Source: Sulfolobales archaeon
GTDB taxonomy: Archaea > Thermoproteota > Thermoprotei_A > Sulfolobales > NBVN01
DNA: 64,000 bases
Direction: 5' to 3'
NCBI GenBank assembly: GCA_026419835.1
Contig: JAOAKQ010000001.1
Coordinates: 62,001 to 126,000, forward strand
Below are positions 32,953 through 42,120 of this stretch, piece after piece (position 1 is the stretch's first letter; each line of letters starts with the position of its first letter). Under the pieces are notes generated by a model. The model did not search any database and was not told where the DNA came from. It saw nothing but the letters and a program-made list of their open reading frames with translations. The translations under genes and the position numbers were made by a program.

Positions 32953-35664
32953 GTGGTGATGGTAGGTAGGAACGTGAGGGTGAACTTACAGCAAGCTATA
33001 AAAAATACGCGGAGCGTAGGTAGTCTTGAAGCTTACGCTGTAAAGAACTTAGTTAAAGATCTCGGGAACCTTATTGTAAAGGTGAGGATTAGTCGAAAAG
33101 GCAGAGTCGACTACCAGAAAAACGGCTCGGCGACATATGAAGTCACTAATACAGTAGATGGAGCGTACCTACTCGGAGTATACTACTCCGGAGAACTCAA
33201 CAAGGCCTACATGAAGTTCTATTCAAAAGAAAATAACAAGGTTTACATAGTGTACGACCCCGTCGGTCATAAACCTTACTTCCTTACCGAGACTCCTCCG
33301 GAGGAGCTCTCTAATAATAAAAAACTAGTTAGACACCAGTCTTTCGAAGCTTTCGAGTTAGTAGAGAAGCTCGACCTGCTTAGAATGAGACGCGTAAAGC
33401 TAACGAAAGTAATCACCAAGGACCCTCTAGCAGTGAGAGAACTTAGAGGGTGCGTAGGTAAAGCCTATGAAGCTAAGATAAAGTACCACCACAACTACGT
33501 ATACGACCTACAGCTCATACCGGGAATGAAGTACTCGATTTCAAACGGTAGGATAGTTAGGAATAAGACTAAGATTAGTGAGGAAAGTGCGGCCCTCCTA
33601 TCCAAACTTACTGAAGGATACGCACCCGAGAAGAAGTCCTACTTCATTGAGTTCGCGGAATTATTCGAAGAAAAACCCCCGAAACTCAAGGTTCTAGCGG
33701 TTGACATAGAAGTATACACACCGATAGAAACCCGCGTTCCAAATCCTGAAGAAGCGTACTACCCGATAATAAGTGTAGCTCTAGTAAGCTCAGACGATCT
33801 CAAGAAAGTCCTGGTCCTATCTAGACAAGCCGAACTCGGAGATCTAGCTACCATCCCGAAAGACTGCGTAATAGAGTTCTTCGATGACGAGAGGTCTCTA
33901 ATAGCGGAGCTCTTTAGAATCATGGAGTCTTACCACGTTGTTGTAACTTTCAACGGAGACTACTTTGACTTACTGTACGTAATTAACAGAGCTCTCACTC
34001 TCGGAATAGATAGGTCTGAAATTCCGCTCAATGTCGTTGACGATTACGTAACTCTAAGACACGGTTTTCACATAGACCTATACAGGTTTTTCGCCATAGA
34101 AGCTGTTCAGAACTACGCATTCGGTTCTGCGTATAAGGAGAAGACTCTAGATGCGGTATCTAGAGCTTTGCTGGGTGAATCTAAGTTAGAGATAGAGGTG
34201 GGAGTCCCGTCACTGCCGGTATGTGATTTAATAAGGTACAATTTAAGAGATGCTGAACTCACTCTAAAGCTTCTAACCTACAACAACATGCTCGTCTGGA
34301 AGCTCATAATTCTAATGATGCGCATATCTAAAATGGGTATAGAGGAAGTCACTCGAAAAGCTGTATCTGCCTGGATTAAGAGCCTGCTCTTCTGGGAGCA
34401 TAGAAGAAGAGGGTATCTAATACCTGAAAGCTCCGATATTCTGGCCTTAAAAGGTGAAGTTAAAACAACGTCAAAGCTAGGAAAGAAATTCGCCGGGGCT
34501 ATCGTTATAGACCCAATACCGGGGGTATACTTCGATGTAACAGTCCTAGATTTCGCCTCGCTGTATCCGTCTATAATGGTCGTTTGGAATCTAAGCTACG
34601 AAACCATCGACCCACCGCAGGGTCTGTGCAGAAAACTCGCCGACGTCAAAGACGAGTCCGGGCGCGTAATCCACCGCGTGTGTATGGATTACGAGGGAAT
34701 AACGTCTCAAACGATATCGATATTAAGAGAGTTCAGAGTTAAAGTATACAAAAAATTAGCGAAAGACAAGAACCTCCCCGAGGAGTTGAGAAGCTGGTAC
34801 GACGTAGTTCAGTCAGCTATGAAGGTCTTCATAAACGCTAGCTACGGGGTATTCGGCCACCGCGAGTTCCCGTTCTTTACTCCAGCTCTCGCCGAGTCCG
34901 TAACCGCTATTGGAAGGCACGTAATTACGTCCACGATAGAGTTGGCGTCGAAGCACGGTCTTAAAGTACTCTACGGGGATACGGATTCTCTATTTATATG
35001 GAATCCGGAGCGCGGCGCTCTTGAGAACTTAGTGAAGGAGGTCTTAAAGGAGTTCAAGCTCGAGATAGAGGTCGATAAGACGTACAAGTACGTGGTTTTC
35101 GCTCTAAAAAAGAACTACATAGGGGTTAAGGAAGACGGAAGTGCTGACGTAAAGGGATTCGTGGGAAAGAAGAGAAATACTCCAGAAATAGTTAAGAACG
35201 TGTTTAACTACGTAGTTGAAGCTATGAAGACTATAGAACCCGACATAGACTCTATCGAGGAGCTAAAGGAAAAAGTGAGAGAGCTAGTCAGATCTCTGTA
35301 CATTAAGCTCAAGAACAGAGACCTTTCTCTAGAAGATGTCGCATATAGTGTCGAACTCGGCAAGAATCTCGATGAGTACGATACTGAAGGAGCTCACGTA
35401 AAAGCCGCAAAGATGCTGCTCGCGTACAGCAGGGAGGTAAGACCTGGAGACGTGATATACTTAGTTAAAGTTGCGAGCAGAGAGAAGGTCAAGCCAATCC
35501 AGCTCGCTAAGGTGGATGAGATAGATGTAGGCGAGTACATGAACGTAGCCAAGTCGACCTTGGAGCAGCTTCTAACACCTCTCGGTGTCTCCTGGGATGA
35601 GGTCACTGGGTCGGCGTCTCAGGATCTCCACGCTTATACTAGGGGTGTTCGCGGTAGTTCTTAA
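32953..35664 (+). CDS. polB: Family B DNA-directed DNA polymerase
   Basis: This replicative or repair polymerase has a proofreading exonuclease domain. The exonuclease motif I Asp/Glu is D251-I-E253 (AVDIEVY), motif II is TFNGDYFD and motif III is YNLRDAEL. The polymerase motif A is DFASLYPS (533-540), motif B is VFINASYGVFG and motif C is YGDTDS (674-679). All catalytic carboxylates are present, so it looks active. At 903 residues it resembles crenarchaeal PolB1-type enzymes. The start is GTG at 32953 or ATG at 32959. Palindromes upstream suggest regulation. Its 3' end overlaps the next gene by about 20 bases. Confidence 0.96.
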   Translation: MVMVGRNVRVNLQQAIKNTRSVGSLEAYAVKNLVKDLGNLIVKVRISRKGRVDYQKNGSATYEVTNTVDGAYLLGVYYSGELNKAYMKFYSKENNKVYIVYDPVGHKPYFLTETPPEELSNNKKLVRHQSFEAFELVEKLDLLRMRRVKLTKVITKDPLAVRELRGCVGKAYEAKIKYHHNYVYDLQLIPGMKYSISNGRIVRNKTKISEESAALLSKLTEGYAPEKKSYFIEFAELFEEKPPKLKVLAVDIEVYTPIETRVPNPEEAYYPIISVALVSSDDLKKVLVLSRQAELGDLATIPKDCVIEFFDDERSLIAELFRIMESYHVVVTFNGDYFDLLYVINRALTLGIDRSEIPLNVVDDYVTLRHGFHIDLYRFFAIEAVQNYAFGSAYKEKTLDAVSRALLGESKLEIEVGVPSLPVCDLIRYNLRDAELTLKLLTYNNMLVWKLIILMMRISKMGIEEVTRKAVSAWIKSLLFWEHRRRGYLIPESSDILALKGEVKTTSKLGKKFAGAIVIDPIPGVYFDVTVLDFASLYPSIMVVWNLSYETIDPPQGLCRKLADVKDESGRVIHRVCMDYEGITSQTISILREFRVKVYKKLAKDKNLPEELRSWYDVVQSAMKVFINASYGVFGHREFPFFTPALAESVTAIGRHVITSTIELASKHGLKVLYGDTDSLFIWNPERGALENLVKEVLKEFKLEIEVDKTYKYVVFALKKNYIGVKEDGSADVKGFVGKKRNTPEIVKNVFNYVVEAMKTIEPDIDSIEELKEKVRELVRSLYIKLKNRDLSLEDVAYSVELGKNLDEYDTEGAHVKAAKMLLAYSREVRPGDVIYLVKVASREKVKPIQLAKVDEIDVGEYMNVAKSTLEQLLTPLGVSWDEVTGSASQDLHAYTRGVRGSS

Positions 35665-37075
35665 AAAACTCTGCGCAGATTTTCACACCGCTAGAGCTGT
35701 AGTTTACGTCTTAACGGCACTGTTGTACCTAGTGTCAGTGAATACTTTGCTCATCACCAACTACCACTTTACGGTACTAGCATTCGCCGACTCTATTGTT
35801 GCTGGAAGCACTAGAATATCTCCAGAAAGCTACTATAAGCACTTTCAAGCGGTCGTCGACGTTATTTTTACGAGCGAAGGCTTCGTAGCGGCTCACTCCG
35901 CTGGCTACGTGTTTTGGGCTACGCTCTCAGTTCTAATTTCGAAGCTCCCAATTCTAAGTGAGGATGGTGCCTTCCTTAACGCTTTTAGAGCTATGAACTA
36001 CGTTTCAGCATTTATGGGCATACTATCAGTAACGTTCGTAGAGAAAATCGCGAAGCTGTATCTCAACGCCCGAAGATCTCTTCTAGTAGCTATACTCTAC
36101 GCTCTAGGCTCTATTGCGTGGGTGTATTCTACCGTGTCGTACACTCAGAGTTTTTCGGCACCTTTCGTTACTATCGGTCTCTACTACCTATTCTCATATG
36201 TTAGGTGGAGAAGCCCTACTCACCTAGTTATCTCATTTCTCTTATTCTCAATAGCATCAGCTGCAGACCACTCCCTAGTTGTACTAGGCATTGGCTCCCT
36301 CCTACTTGTGTGCTACGTAGACCGCGCTAAGTTGAAGAACTTAGTCGTATCAGCTGCGCCCTACTCTACGTTTCTCGTACTAGCACTACTGTACTACACC
36401 TGGATCCTAGGTAGGCCGCAGCCCGCTCAGTCTATCTACGCAGCGCAGTTTAGATACGCTCCGCTGGACATCACTAGAGTTACTGGAGAGCTGTCTCTGC
36501 TTAAGATGCTGCTTGGCTATAGAAAAGGCTTGCTCGCAGTATCGCCAGCTATGCTTCTAGCACTGCTTACCTCGCCCCTAGCACTCCTGAAGAGAAGGCC
36601 GCAAATAAGAGCGGAAGTCTTCTACTTACTCGCAGTATTCCTCTCCACCGCGACCGCGCATGCGGCATGGTACGATTGGCACGGCGGGGTGAGCTACGGA
36701 CCGCGCCTACTGTACAGCACACTTCCGTTACTAGCCGCACTCACAGCGGTGACTCTAAGTAGTTACTGGAAACTCTCCTACGCATACGTGTCTCTAGGTC
36801 TCCTAGGAGCTATTCTCAATGCTATAGTGGTAGCAACCAATCCACTATCGTGCTCATACCAAGACCTACTTGAAGCAAGTCTACCGCAGCCGCTAGCATG
36901 CAACGCACCCCTGCTAAGTTCTAGCCGCGGAAGTCCTACGCTCCTAGGAGAGCTCGGGATTTCCAGCCTTACCACCGCACTTGTCTTAGCACTCATAGCG
37001 ATAGCAATTAAAGGTATCTTGGTGGTTAGCCTATGGAGAGTGCGACGAGTGAACCCCAGTTCTACCTTAGAGTAG
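35645..37075 (+). CDS. GT-C-type membrane glycosyltransferase (PMT-like)
   Basis: A membrane protein of about 476 residues with some eleven membrane segments. The C-terminal half has a YDWHGGVSYGPRLL block, characteristic of PMT-like GT-C glycosyltransferases, so it may use lipid-linked sugar donors. In frame, GTG at 35645 is the best start; an earlier GTG at 35585 would overlap polB by 80 bases and encode a non-hydrophobic extension. A basic stretch and hydrophobic segment begin shortly after. The downstream HEPN-like gene overlaps its end by 43 bases. The acceptor is unknown. Confidence 0.78.
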   Translation: MFAVVLKKLCADFHTARAVVYVLTALLYLVSVNTLLITNYHFTVLAFADSIVAGSTRISPESYYKHFQAVVDVIFTSEGFVAAHSAGYVFWATLSVLISKLPILSEDGAFLNAFRAMNYVSAFMGILSVTFVEKIAKLYLNARRSLLVAILYALGSIAWVYSTVSYTQSFSAPFVTIGLYYLFSYVRWRSPTHLVISFLLFSIASAADHSLVVLGIGSLLLVCYVDRAKLKNLVVSAAPYSTFLVLALLYYTWILGRPQPAQSIYAAQFRYAPLDITRVTGELSLLKMLLGYRKGLLAVSPAMLLALLTSPLALLKRRPQIRAEVFYLLAVFLSTATAHAAWYDWHGGVSYGPRLLYSTLPLLAALTAVTLSSYWKLSYAYVSLGLLGAILNAIVVATNPLSCSYQDLLEASLPQPLACNAPLLSSSRGSPTLLGELGISSLTTALVLALIAIAIKGILVVSLWRVRRVNPSSTLE

Positions 37076-37479
37076 CAAGGGATTTCCTGAACCAGGCGGA
37101 GAGGGCGCTTACTTCAGAGATATTTTCCTTAGCTGCGCTCGGTTTAGTACTGGCAGTAGAGAACTCGATTCTATCCGTAATATCGTGCTTCAAGTCACCG
37201 TCTACAATAGGGGACCCAGTGCTAGAGCTTAAGTTCGTTGTTGGGGAGCGTAGTGAAGTATTTGAAGACGCTATATCTAGCCTAGATAAGCTAATCGAGG
37301 TCTCTCAGTACGTTACATACACATACAGAGACATGCTAATGCGCGGTAATTACGCAGATGGTAAAACCCCATCAGAAATTCTATCACTAGAGGAGCTGCG
37401 CGAGCTCAGGGCTAGCGTAGAGAAAGCCATAGACATAGCCAGCTCACTGGTGGAGAAGTGCCAAGTACCCACTCTATGA
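37033..37479 (+). CDS. HEPN-like helical protein
   Basis: A 148-residue helical protein. The arrangement FYLRVARDFLNQAERAL..EIFSLAALGLVLAVENSILSVI resembles the HEPN family, and acidic helical segments follow. The RNase motif RX4-6H of HEPN toxins is not evident, so if it is HEPN it may be a non-catalytic member. No nucleotidyltransferase antitoxin gene is adjacent. It overlaps the end of the GT-C gene by 43 bases, and a MoxR gene follows after a 250-base gap (37480-37732) in which I see nothing but AT-rich promoter-like stretches. Confidence 0.5.
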   Translation: MESATSEPQFYLRVARDFLNQAERALTSEIFSLAALGLVLAVENSILSVISCFKSPSTIGDPVLELKFVVGERSEVFEDAISSLDKLIEVSQYVTYTYRDMLMRGNYADGKTPSEILSLEELRELRASVEKAIDIASSLVEKCQVPTL

Positions 37480-37732
37480 ACAGCTAGTAGAACTTACTGT
37501 TTATAGATACGGTGGTACCTCACTTCGTAAACTGGGCTTCGCTCGGCATTAAGTAGCTACCGCCAAGAAATCGTGCTTAGCTCTACTCATGCCCACGCCA
37601 CTCGATCTTAAGGTAGCTATTTACTGAATACGACTAAAGCTTCCGGTATTGTAGGTTTTTCTGAATATAAGGTTGTACGAGCTATACTCTTGGGTGCGGT
37701 AAATAGCTACAGCAACTAAGCTATCGATTCTA

Positions 37733-38857
37733 ATGAGCAAGTTGGTGGAGCCGTTTACCGGTCGAGATGAGGAAGGTAAGGTAATCATCTTAACTCTTCT
37801 ATCCAGAGAGCACGCCGTTTTAATAGGTGAGCCGGGTACGGCCAAGTCGGCTATGATTAGGAGAGTCAGCGAATTACTTAATGCTAAATTCTTCTCCTAC
37901 TTACTGACTAGGTTTACGGAGCCCTCGGAGCTCTTCGGGCCGATCGATATAAAAGCCCTGGAAGAGGGGAGGTACGTTAGAATGATATCTGGAAAGCTTC
38001 CTTCGGCGGAAATAGCTTTTCTAGACGAGATCTTTAAAGCTAACTCAGCTATCTTAAACGCTCTCAATACTCTACTTCAAGAAAGAGTACTCTACGACGG
38101 GTACTGCGAGATAGCCGTACCACTCTGGTCTCTTTTTGGAGCTAGTAACGAGGTTCCCGAAGAAACGGAGCTACTAGCTTTTTACGATAGGTTCCTTGTT
38201 AAGCACTTCTTAAAGCCTGTACCTGAGAATCTGTGGAAGGACCTATTAGATAAGGCTTGGGCACTAGAGAAGGGCCTATACTACAACGAAGCAAGAAGAT
38301 CTGAGATAGTTATGGATATGAAGGAGCTGAGAAAGCTGCACGAGGCTGTACTTGAAGTAGACTTAGAGCCAGTAAAACACAAACTCACTAAGCTCTTCGC
38401 AGCGTTTGAAAGCCGAGGAATTCACATAAGTGATAGAAGAAAGGGGAAGACACTAAAGGTCGTGGCGTCTAACGCCGTCCTTGAGGGTAGGAGTAAAGCT
38501 CAGGAGCAGGACCTCCTAGTCTTAAAGTACGTAGTCCCGAAAGATTGGGACGAGCTGGAGAAAGTAAATACCGTGCTCTCCGAAGAGCTAAAGACACCCT
38601 ACAAGTATCTTAAAGAACTGAATGAAATTAAGACTAACTTACAGGAACTCCTTAACTACGTAGTTAGTCTTCAGCCAGTGGAGTCTAAGTACGTTGACTA
38701 CAGATTTAAGCAGTTTATGAAGGACTTGGAGATCACTAGAGAAAGAGTCGCGTCAATAGCCGTAGAAACTCAGGACAGGGCCGTTCAGAGAGTTGTTGAA
38801 GAAGTTCTAAACTTAATAGAGCAGATATCTTCCATAATTAAGAAGAGGCTTCCATAA
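37733..38857 (+). CDS. MoxR-type AAA+ ATPase (RavA-like)
   Basis: MoxR ATPases act as chaperones that load cofactors or remodel partner complexes together with VWA proteins. Walker A GEPGTAKS is at 32-39, Walker B FLDEIF at 96-101 and sensor 1 at GASNE (136-140). The C-terminal half is helical with coiled-coil tendency (residues 250-370). The ATG at 37733 is the chosen start. The gene is followed two bases later by a VWA-domain gene, the typical partner. The client of the pair is unknown. Confidence 0.88.
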   Translation: MSKLVEPFTGRDEEGKVIILTLLSREHAVLIGEPGTAKSAMIRRVSELLNAKFFSYLLTRFTEPSELFGPIDIKALEEGRYVRMISGKLPSAEIAFLDEIFKANSAILNALNTLLQERVLYDGYCEIAVPLWSLFGASNEVPEETELLAFYDRFLVKHFLKPVPENLWKDLLDKAWALEKGLYYNEARRSEIVMDMKELRKLHEAVLEVDLEPVKHKLTKLFAAFESRGIHISDRRKGKTLKVVASNAVLEGRSKAQEQDLLVLKYVVPKDWDELEKVNTVLSEELKTPYKYLKELNEIKTNLQELLNYVVSLQPVESKYVDYRFKQFMKDLEITRERVASIAVETQDRAVQRVVEEVLNLIEQISSIIKKRLP

Positions 38858-38859
38858 AT

Positions 38860-40137
38860 ATGCCTAGTGTTTTGAGAGGTGTAGACCACAAGGACCCCGT
38901 AGCCATCTATAGGGGGGAGAAAGTTCTACAGATCGCTAAAAAGATATTCGGTAAGATTAGGAACGTAGACCAGGCGTTCGCTATAGACAGCTACTATACG
39001 CTCTACCTACCATACCCTCTTCTTAAAGACATCAACGACGTCCCTAAGGAACTCGCGAAGAACTACGTATTCTTTAAAACGCTCTTGGAATCCGAAGACT
39101 TCGCGAGAATTAGGTACAGTACTATAGGAGATTCTTCTCTAAGTGTCTTAGTTGCGTCGCTGATAACTACAGAACTCGAGAAATCTATCGAACAGCTACA
39201 GCAACTTGCTGGAAGTGGTTCAGAGCGGAGAGATCTTAGCGAAGAAGAAGTGAAGGATATAGCTGAATCTATAAGCAGGAAGATTTCTGAAACTGCCGAT
39301 ACGGTAAAGTCTATAAAGAAGCTCATGAACTTCGGGTCCGAGCCGGGAACCGGCTCGGTTTTCGATCTTGAAGAAGAAGGTGAAGAAGTTATAAAGCTTG
39401 CGCAGCTAGCGGATATTAGAGCCATCCTGGAGATACTCAGTAAGATACCAGACGTGTCCGGAAAACTCCTGAGACCATACGAGAGGTATAGCAAAGGCGA
39501 GATAAGAGGATTTGAAATCGGAGGAGATCTAGAGAGAGTGCATCCCTCCGAAATTGCTATGCCTAAGATGCTCTTCAGACTGAAGCTTGCTGAAGACAAG
39601 CTCCTACTCTACGATAAGGTATTACCGAAAACTCTCGGACCTATATACGTACTCGTAGATAAATCCGGGAGCATGGAGGGTGAGAAGATAGTTTGGGCTA
39701 AAGCAACTCTTCTAGCGCTTCTCATGAAGAGCAGGAAGGATGGGCGGGAGTTCTACCTGAGGTTTTTCAATGGAATGCCCCATCAGCTCAATAAGATAGG
39801 TAAGAGGATGAGGTCCAGCGAGTTCATTGAGCTCATGAAGTACCTCGCTAGAGTGAAGAGTGGGGGTGGAACCGACATAACTAAGGCAATAATCTCCGCG
39901 TGTGATGACATATCGAGTGGAGCTACTAGAGAGGTATCGGATATAGTGCTAATAACGGATGGGGAAGATAAGATAGCTTCATCAGCTCTAAGTAAAAGAC
40001 TCAAAGACGTTAATTGCCGCCTACACACAGTCATGATAATGGGTGATAATAAGGACCTTAGGAAAATAAGCTACAGATATCTGAGAGCTGGTAGACTATC
40101 TTACAAAGAGATAATTCAGGTAACGGACTTTAGTTAA
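38860..40137 (+). CDS. VWA-domain protein, MoxR partner
   Basis: A 425-residue protein with an N-terminal helical part (about 1-250) and a C-terminal von Willebrand A domain. The metal-ion site DxSxS is D267-K-S269-G-S271, followed by the Thr/Asp-type blocks GGGTDITKA and VLITDGED. Together with the MoxR gene two bases upstream, it forms the MoxR-VWA (CoxE/ViaA-like) pair. It is cytoplasmic by appearance. The gene ends shortly before the convergent anmK. Confidence 0.88.
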   Translation: MPSVLRGVDHKDPVAIYRGEKVLQIAKKIFGKIRNVDQAFAIDSYYTLYLPYPLLKDINDVPKELAKNYVFFKTLLESEDFARIRYSTIGDSSLSVLVASLITTELEKSIEQLQQLAGSGSERRDLSEEEVKDIAESISRKISETADTVKSIKKLMNFGSEPGTGSVFDLEEEGEEVIKLAQLADIRAILEILSKIPDVSGKLLRPYERYSKGEIRGFEIGGDLERVHPSEIAMPKMLFRLKLAEDKLLLYDKVLPKTLGPIYVLVDKSGSMEGEKIVWAKATLLALLMKSRKDGREFYLRFFNGMPHQLNKIGKRMRSSEFIELMKYLARVKSGGGTDITKAIISACDDISSGATREVSDIVLITDGEDKIASSALSKRLKDVNCRLHTVMIMGDNKDLRKISYRYLRAGRLSYKEIIQVTDFS

Positions 40138-40193
40138 ACTCTATCCCCAAGCTGCGCGACAGTTCAACGTAGTACTCCGCTACAGTGCTTTCT

Positions 40194-41405
40194 CTACGTA
40201 GCTATTAGACCCATAACTACCCGCTTCCGAGCTCCAGTAGCTCTCGGAACGTTGTTCGGTATACCACTTAGAGCTTCGTGCGCTAGCACCGCCATTCCAA
40301 GAGCTTCCTTATACTTAGAGTCTATTCCAAGTTCTTCGTGAAAGATCAGTCTCAGTCCTCTCTTTCTAAGTTCTTTCTCTAGTTCGCGAACCAGGAACCT
40401 ATTTCTAGTACCCCCACCGCCAAGAACTACTTCCGAGAACTTCTTTCCCGTATTTTTAAGTACGTACATATCGTAGTTATACACTATACTCTTGACTGTG
40501 AACATGGAGACCGTGGCTACGATATCCTTCTTCGAGAGTCCTAGGCTTAGTCCCCTCTTGATTACGTACTCAGCAAATCGGTGACCGAACTCTCTCCTAC
40601 CAGCCGTTTTAGGTGGAGGCGCGCGCACGAATTCGTTCGCCATCAGCTCGCTCAGCAGCTCTAAACTAACGTCTCCTTCCGCAGCTTCGGAACCATCTAA
40701 ATCGAACTCAACTCCGTAGAGAGCTCTCATAACTTCATCAATTACCATGTTACCAGGTCCGGTATCGAAAGCATGGACTTCGGATACGTCAGCGTTTGGA
40801 GGTAGGACAGTTACGTTAGCAATTCCACCTATGTTCTGAATAAGTCTACCAGTAGCACTAGAGGTAAGAAGAGCCCAGTCAACGTAAGCTATGATCGGGG
40901 CTCCATGGCCTCCAGCGGCAACATCCCTACTTCTAAAGTCTCCAACGGTGACTATACCGGTGTCCTCAGCTATGACCGATAGATTACCTATTTGAAGAGT
41001 GCACCTCGTCACCACGTCACCGACTCTAACGTACTCAGGCATGTGGTAAACTGTCTGTCCGTGAGAGCCTATAGCATCAACTTCTGAGGAGCTAATACCG
41101 CTACTCTCTAAGGTACCAACGATAGCTTTCGCAAAGAGTAGGCCAATGACGTAGTTTAAGACGCAGACATCCTCCACGCTACCGACCTCAGAACTAAGAA
41201 GTACCTTCTTCTTTACATCGGGATGGTACGGAACGACGTTTTTAGAGACGAGCCTCCACTTAATACTCCTACCGTGGTTCTCTACATCGACTACTGCGAT
41301 ATCAACACCATCCGCGCTCGTACCGGAAATAGCACCTACGATGAGTCTCCTATCCCTACTCGCAATTTGAGAAAGCCTTTCAATAGGGTTCGTATGGTCC
41401 CTCAG
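40194..41405 (-). CDS. anmK: Anhydro-N-acetylmuramic acid kinase-like (AnmK)
   Basis: AnmK is a sugar kinase of the actin-like fold. The conserved N-terminal ATP motif is encoded as VGAISGTSADGVDIAVVD, followed by GSHGQTVYH and NIGGIANVT. These N-terminal residues lie upstream of the first canonical start (GTG at 41177). In the open frame there is no ATG, GTG or TTG down from the TAG near 41436. CTG at 41405 is the most likely start and gives 403 residues; a TTTATTTAA box lies about 22-25 bases upstream. Archaea lack murein, so the substrate is unclear. The convergent neighbour is the VWA gene. Confidence 0.85.
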   Translation of the reverse strand: MRDHTNPIERLSQIASRDRRLIVGAISGTSADGVDIAVVDVENHGRSIKWRLVSKNVVPYHPDVKKKVLLSSEVGSVEDVCVLNYVIGLLFAKAIVGTLESSGISSSEVDAIGSHGQTVYHMPEYVRVGDVVTRCTLQIGNLSVIAEDTGIVTVGDFRSRDVAAGGHGAPIIAYVDWALLTSSATGRLIQNIGGIANVTVLPPNADVSEVHAFDTGPGNMVIDEVMRALYGVEFDLDGSEAAEGDVSLELLSELMANEFVRAPPPKTAGRREFGHRFAEYVIKRGLSLGLSKKDIVATVSMFTVKSIVYNYDMYVLKNTGKKFSEVVLGGGGTRNRFLVRELEKELRKRGLRLIFHEELGIDSKYKEALGMAVLAHEALSGIPNNVPRATGARKRVVMGLIAT

Positions 41406-41422
41406 ACCTATCCAGCGGTGGA

Positions 41423-41431
41423 TTAAATAAA
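41423..41431 (-). promoter_or_regulatory. TATA-like box of anmK
   Basis: TTTATTTAA on the minus strand is centred about 22-25 bases upstream of the in-frame CTG at 41405, consistent with a leaderless transcript. It partly abuts the end of the nitroreductase gene. Confidence 0.45.
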
Positions 41432-41432
41432 T

Positions 41433-42056
41433 CTAAAGTACTTTAAACACCTCCTCCAACGGTTTTCTACGTCTTGGACTCGGTGTTTCTAGGGGGTATC
41501 CCAGTGCTAAGATCCCCATAAGCTTGTACTCTCTCGGCATATCTAGAAGCATGCGGAACTCTTCCTCCAGGAGTAGTGGAGCTCCTAACCAAACGGAACC
41601 TATCCCTAAACTCCAGCTAGTTAGTATAGCATTCTCCATAGCCGCAGCGGCACTCTGAACTTCCATTATAAACTCTGAGTTAAAGACGTCAGCTTCCCCC
41701 GCGCTCGTGAGCCTACTCATATCTATGTAGACGGCTATGTATAGAGGAGCGAGATACATTCCCTCCTCCATGAGCTTCCTCCACTTCTCAATTCTTTCCG
41801 AAGGCATCTTAGCTATATCTCTAGCGTACCTTATGTGTGAATCTATGATTAGTCTGTGAATCTTCGCCCTCATCTCACTACTCTTTACTACTACGAAAAA
41901 CCAGTTCTCCCGCCCACCAGCGGTAGGAGCTCTAACTGCCGACCATAGAATTTTCTTTAAGACCTCGTCCGGTATAGGGTCCTGCCTAAACCTGCGGACC
42001 GAGGCTCTAGTTTCTACAACTCTCATAAGTTCTCTCTCACTAGCCATAGGCATCAC
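41433..42056 (-). CDS. Nitroreductase-family flavoprotein
   Basis: A 207-residue FMN-binding oxidoreductase. The start has the family motif ETRASVRRFRQDPI and RAPTAGGRENW, and the C-terminal GIGSVWLGAPLL and MGILALGYPLE blocks match FMN-binding nitroreductases. The physiological substrate is not known for most members. Start ATG at 42056 (two further ATG codons follow within four residues). It is upstream of anmK on the same strand, so readthrough is possible, but anmK has its own promoter box inside the end of this gene. Confidence 0.85.
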   Translation of the reverse strand: MMPMASERELMRVVETRASVRRFRQDPIPDEVLKKILWSAVRAPTAGGRENWFFVVVKSSEMRAKIHRLIIDSHIRYARDIAKMPSERIEKWRKLMEEGMYLAPLYIAVYIDMSRLTSAGEADVFNSEFIMEVQSAAAAMENAILTSWSLGIGSVWLGAPLLLEEEFRMLLDMPREYKLMGILALGYPLETPSPRRRKPLEEVFKVL

Positions 42057-42120
42057 GAATAGCTTCTTCAGATGGTTTAAAAGTTCTAGAGAACCACGTT
42101 CTCTGCGTAGTAGCCACTCA

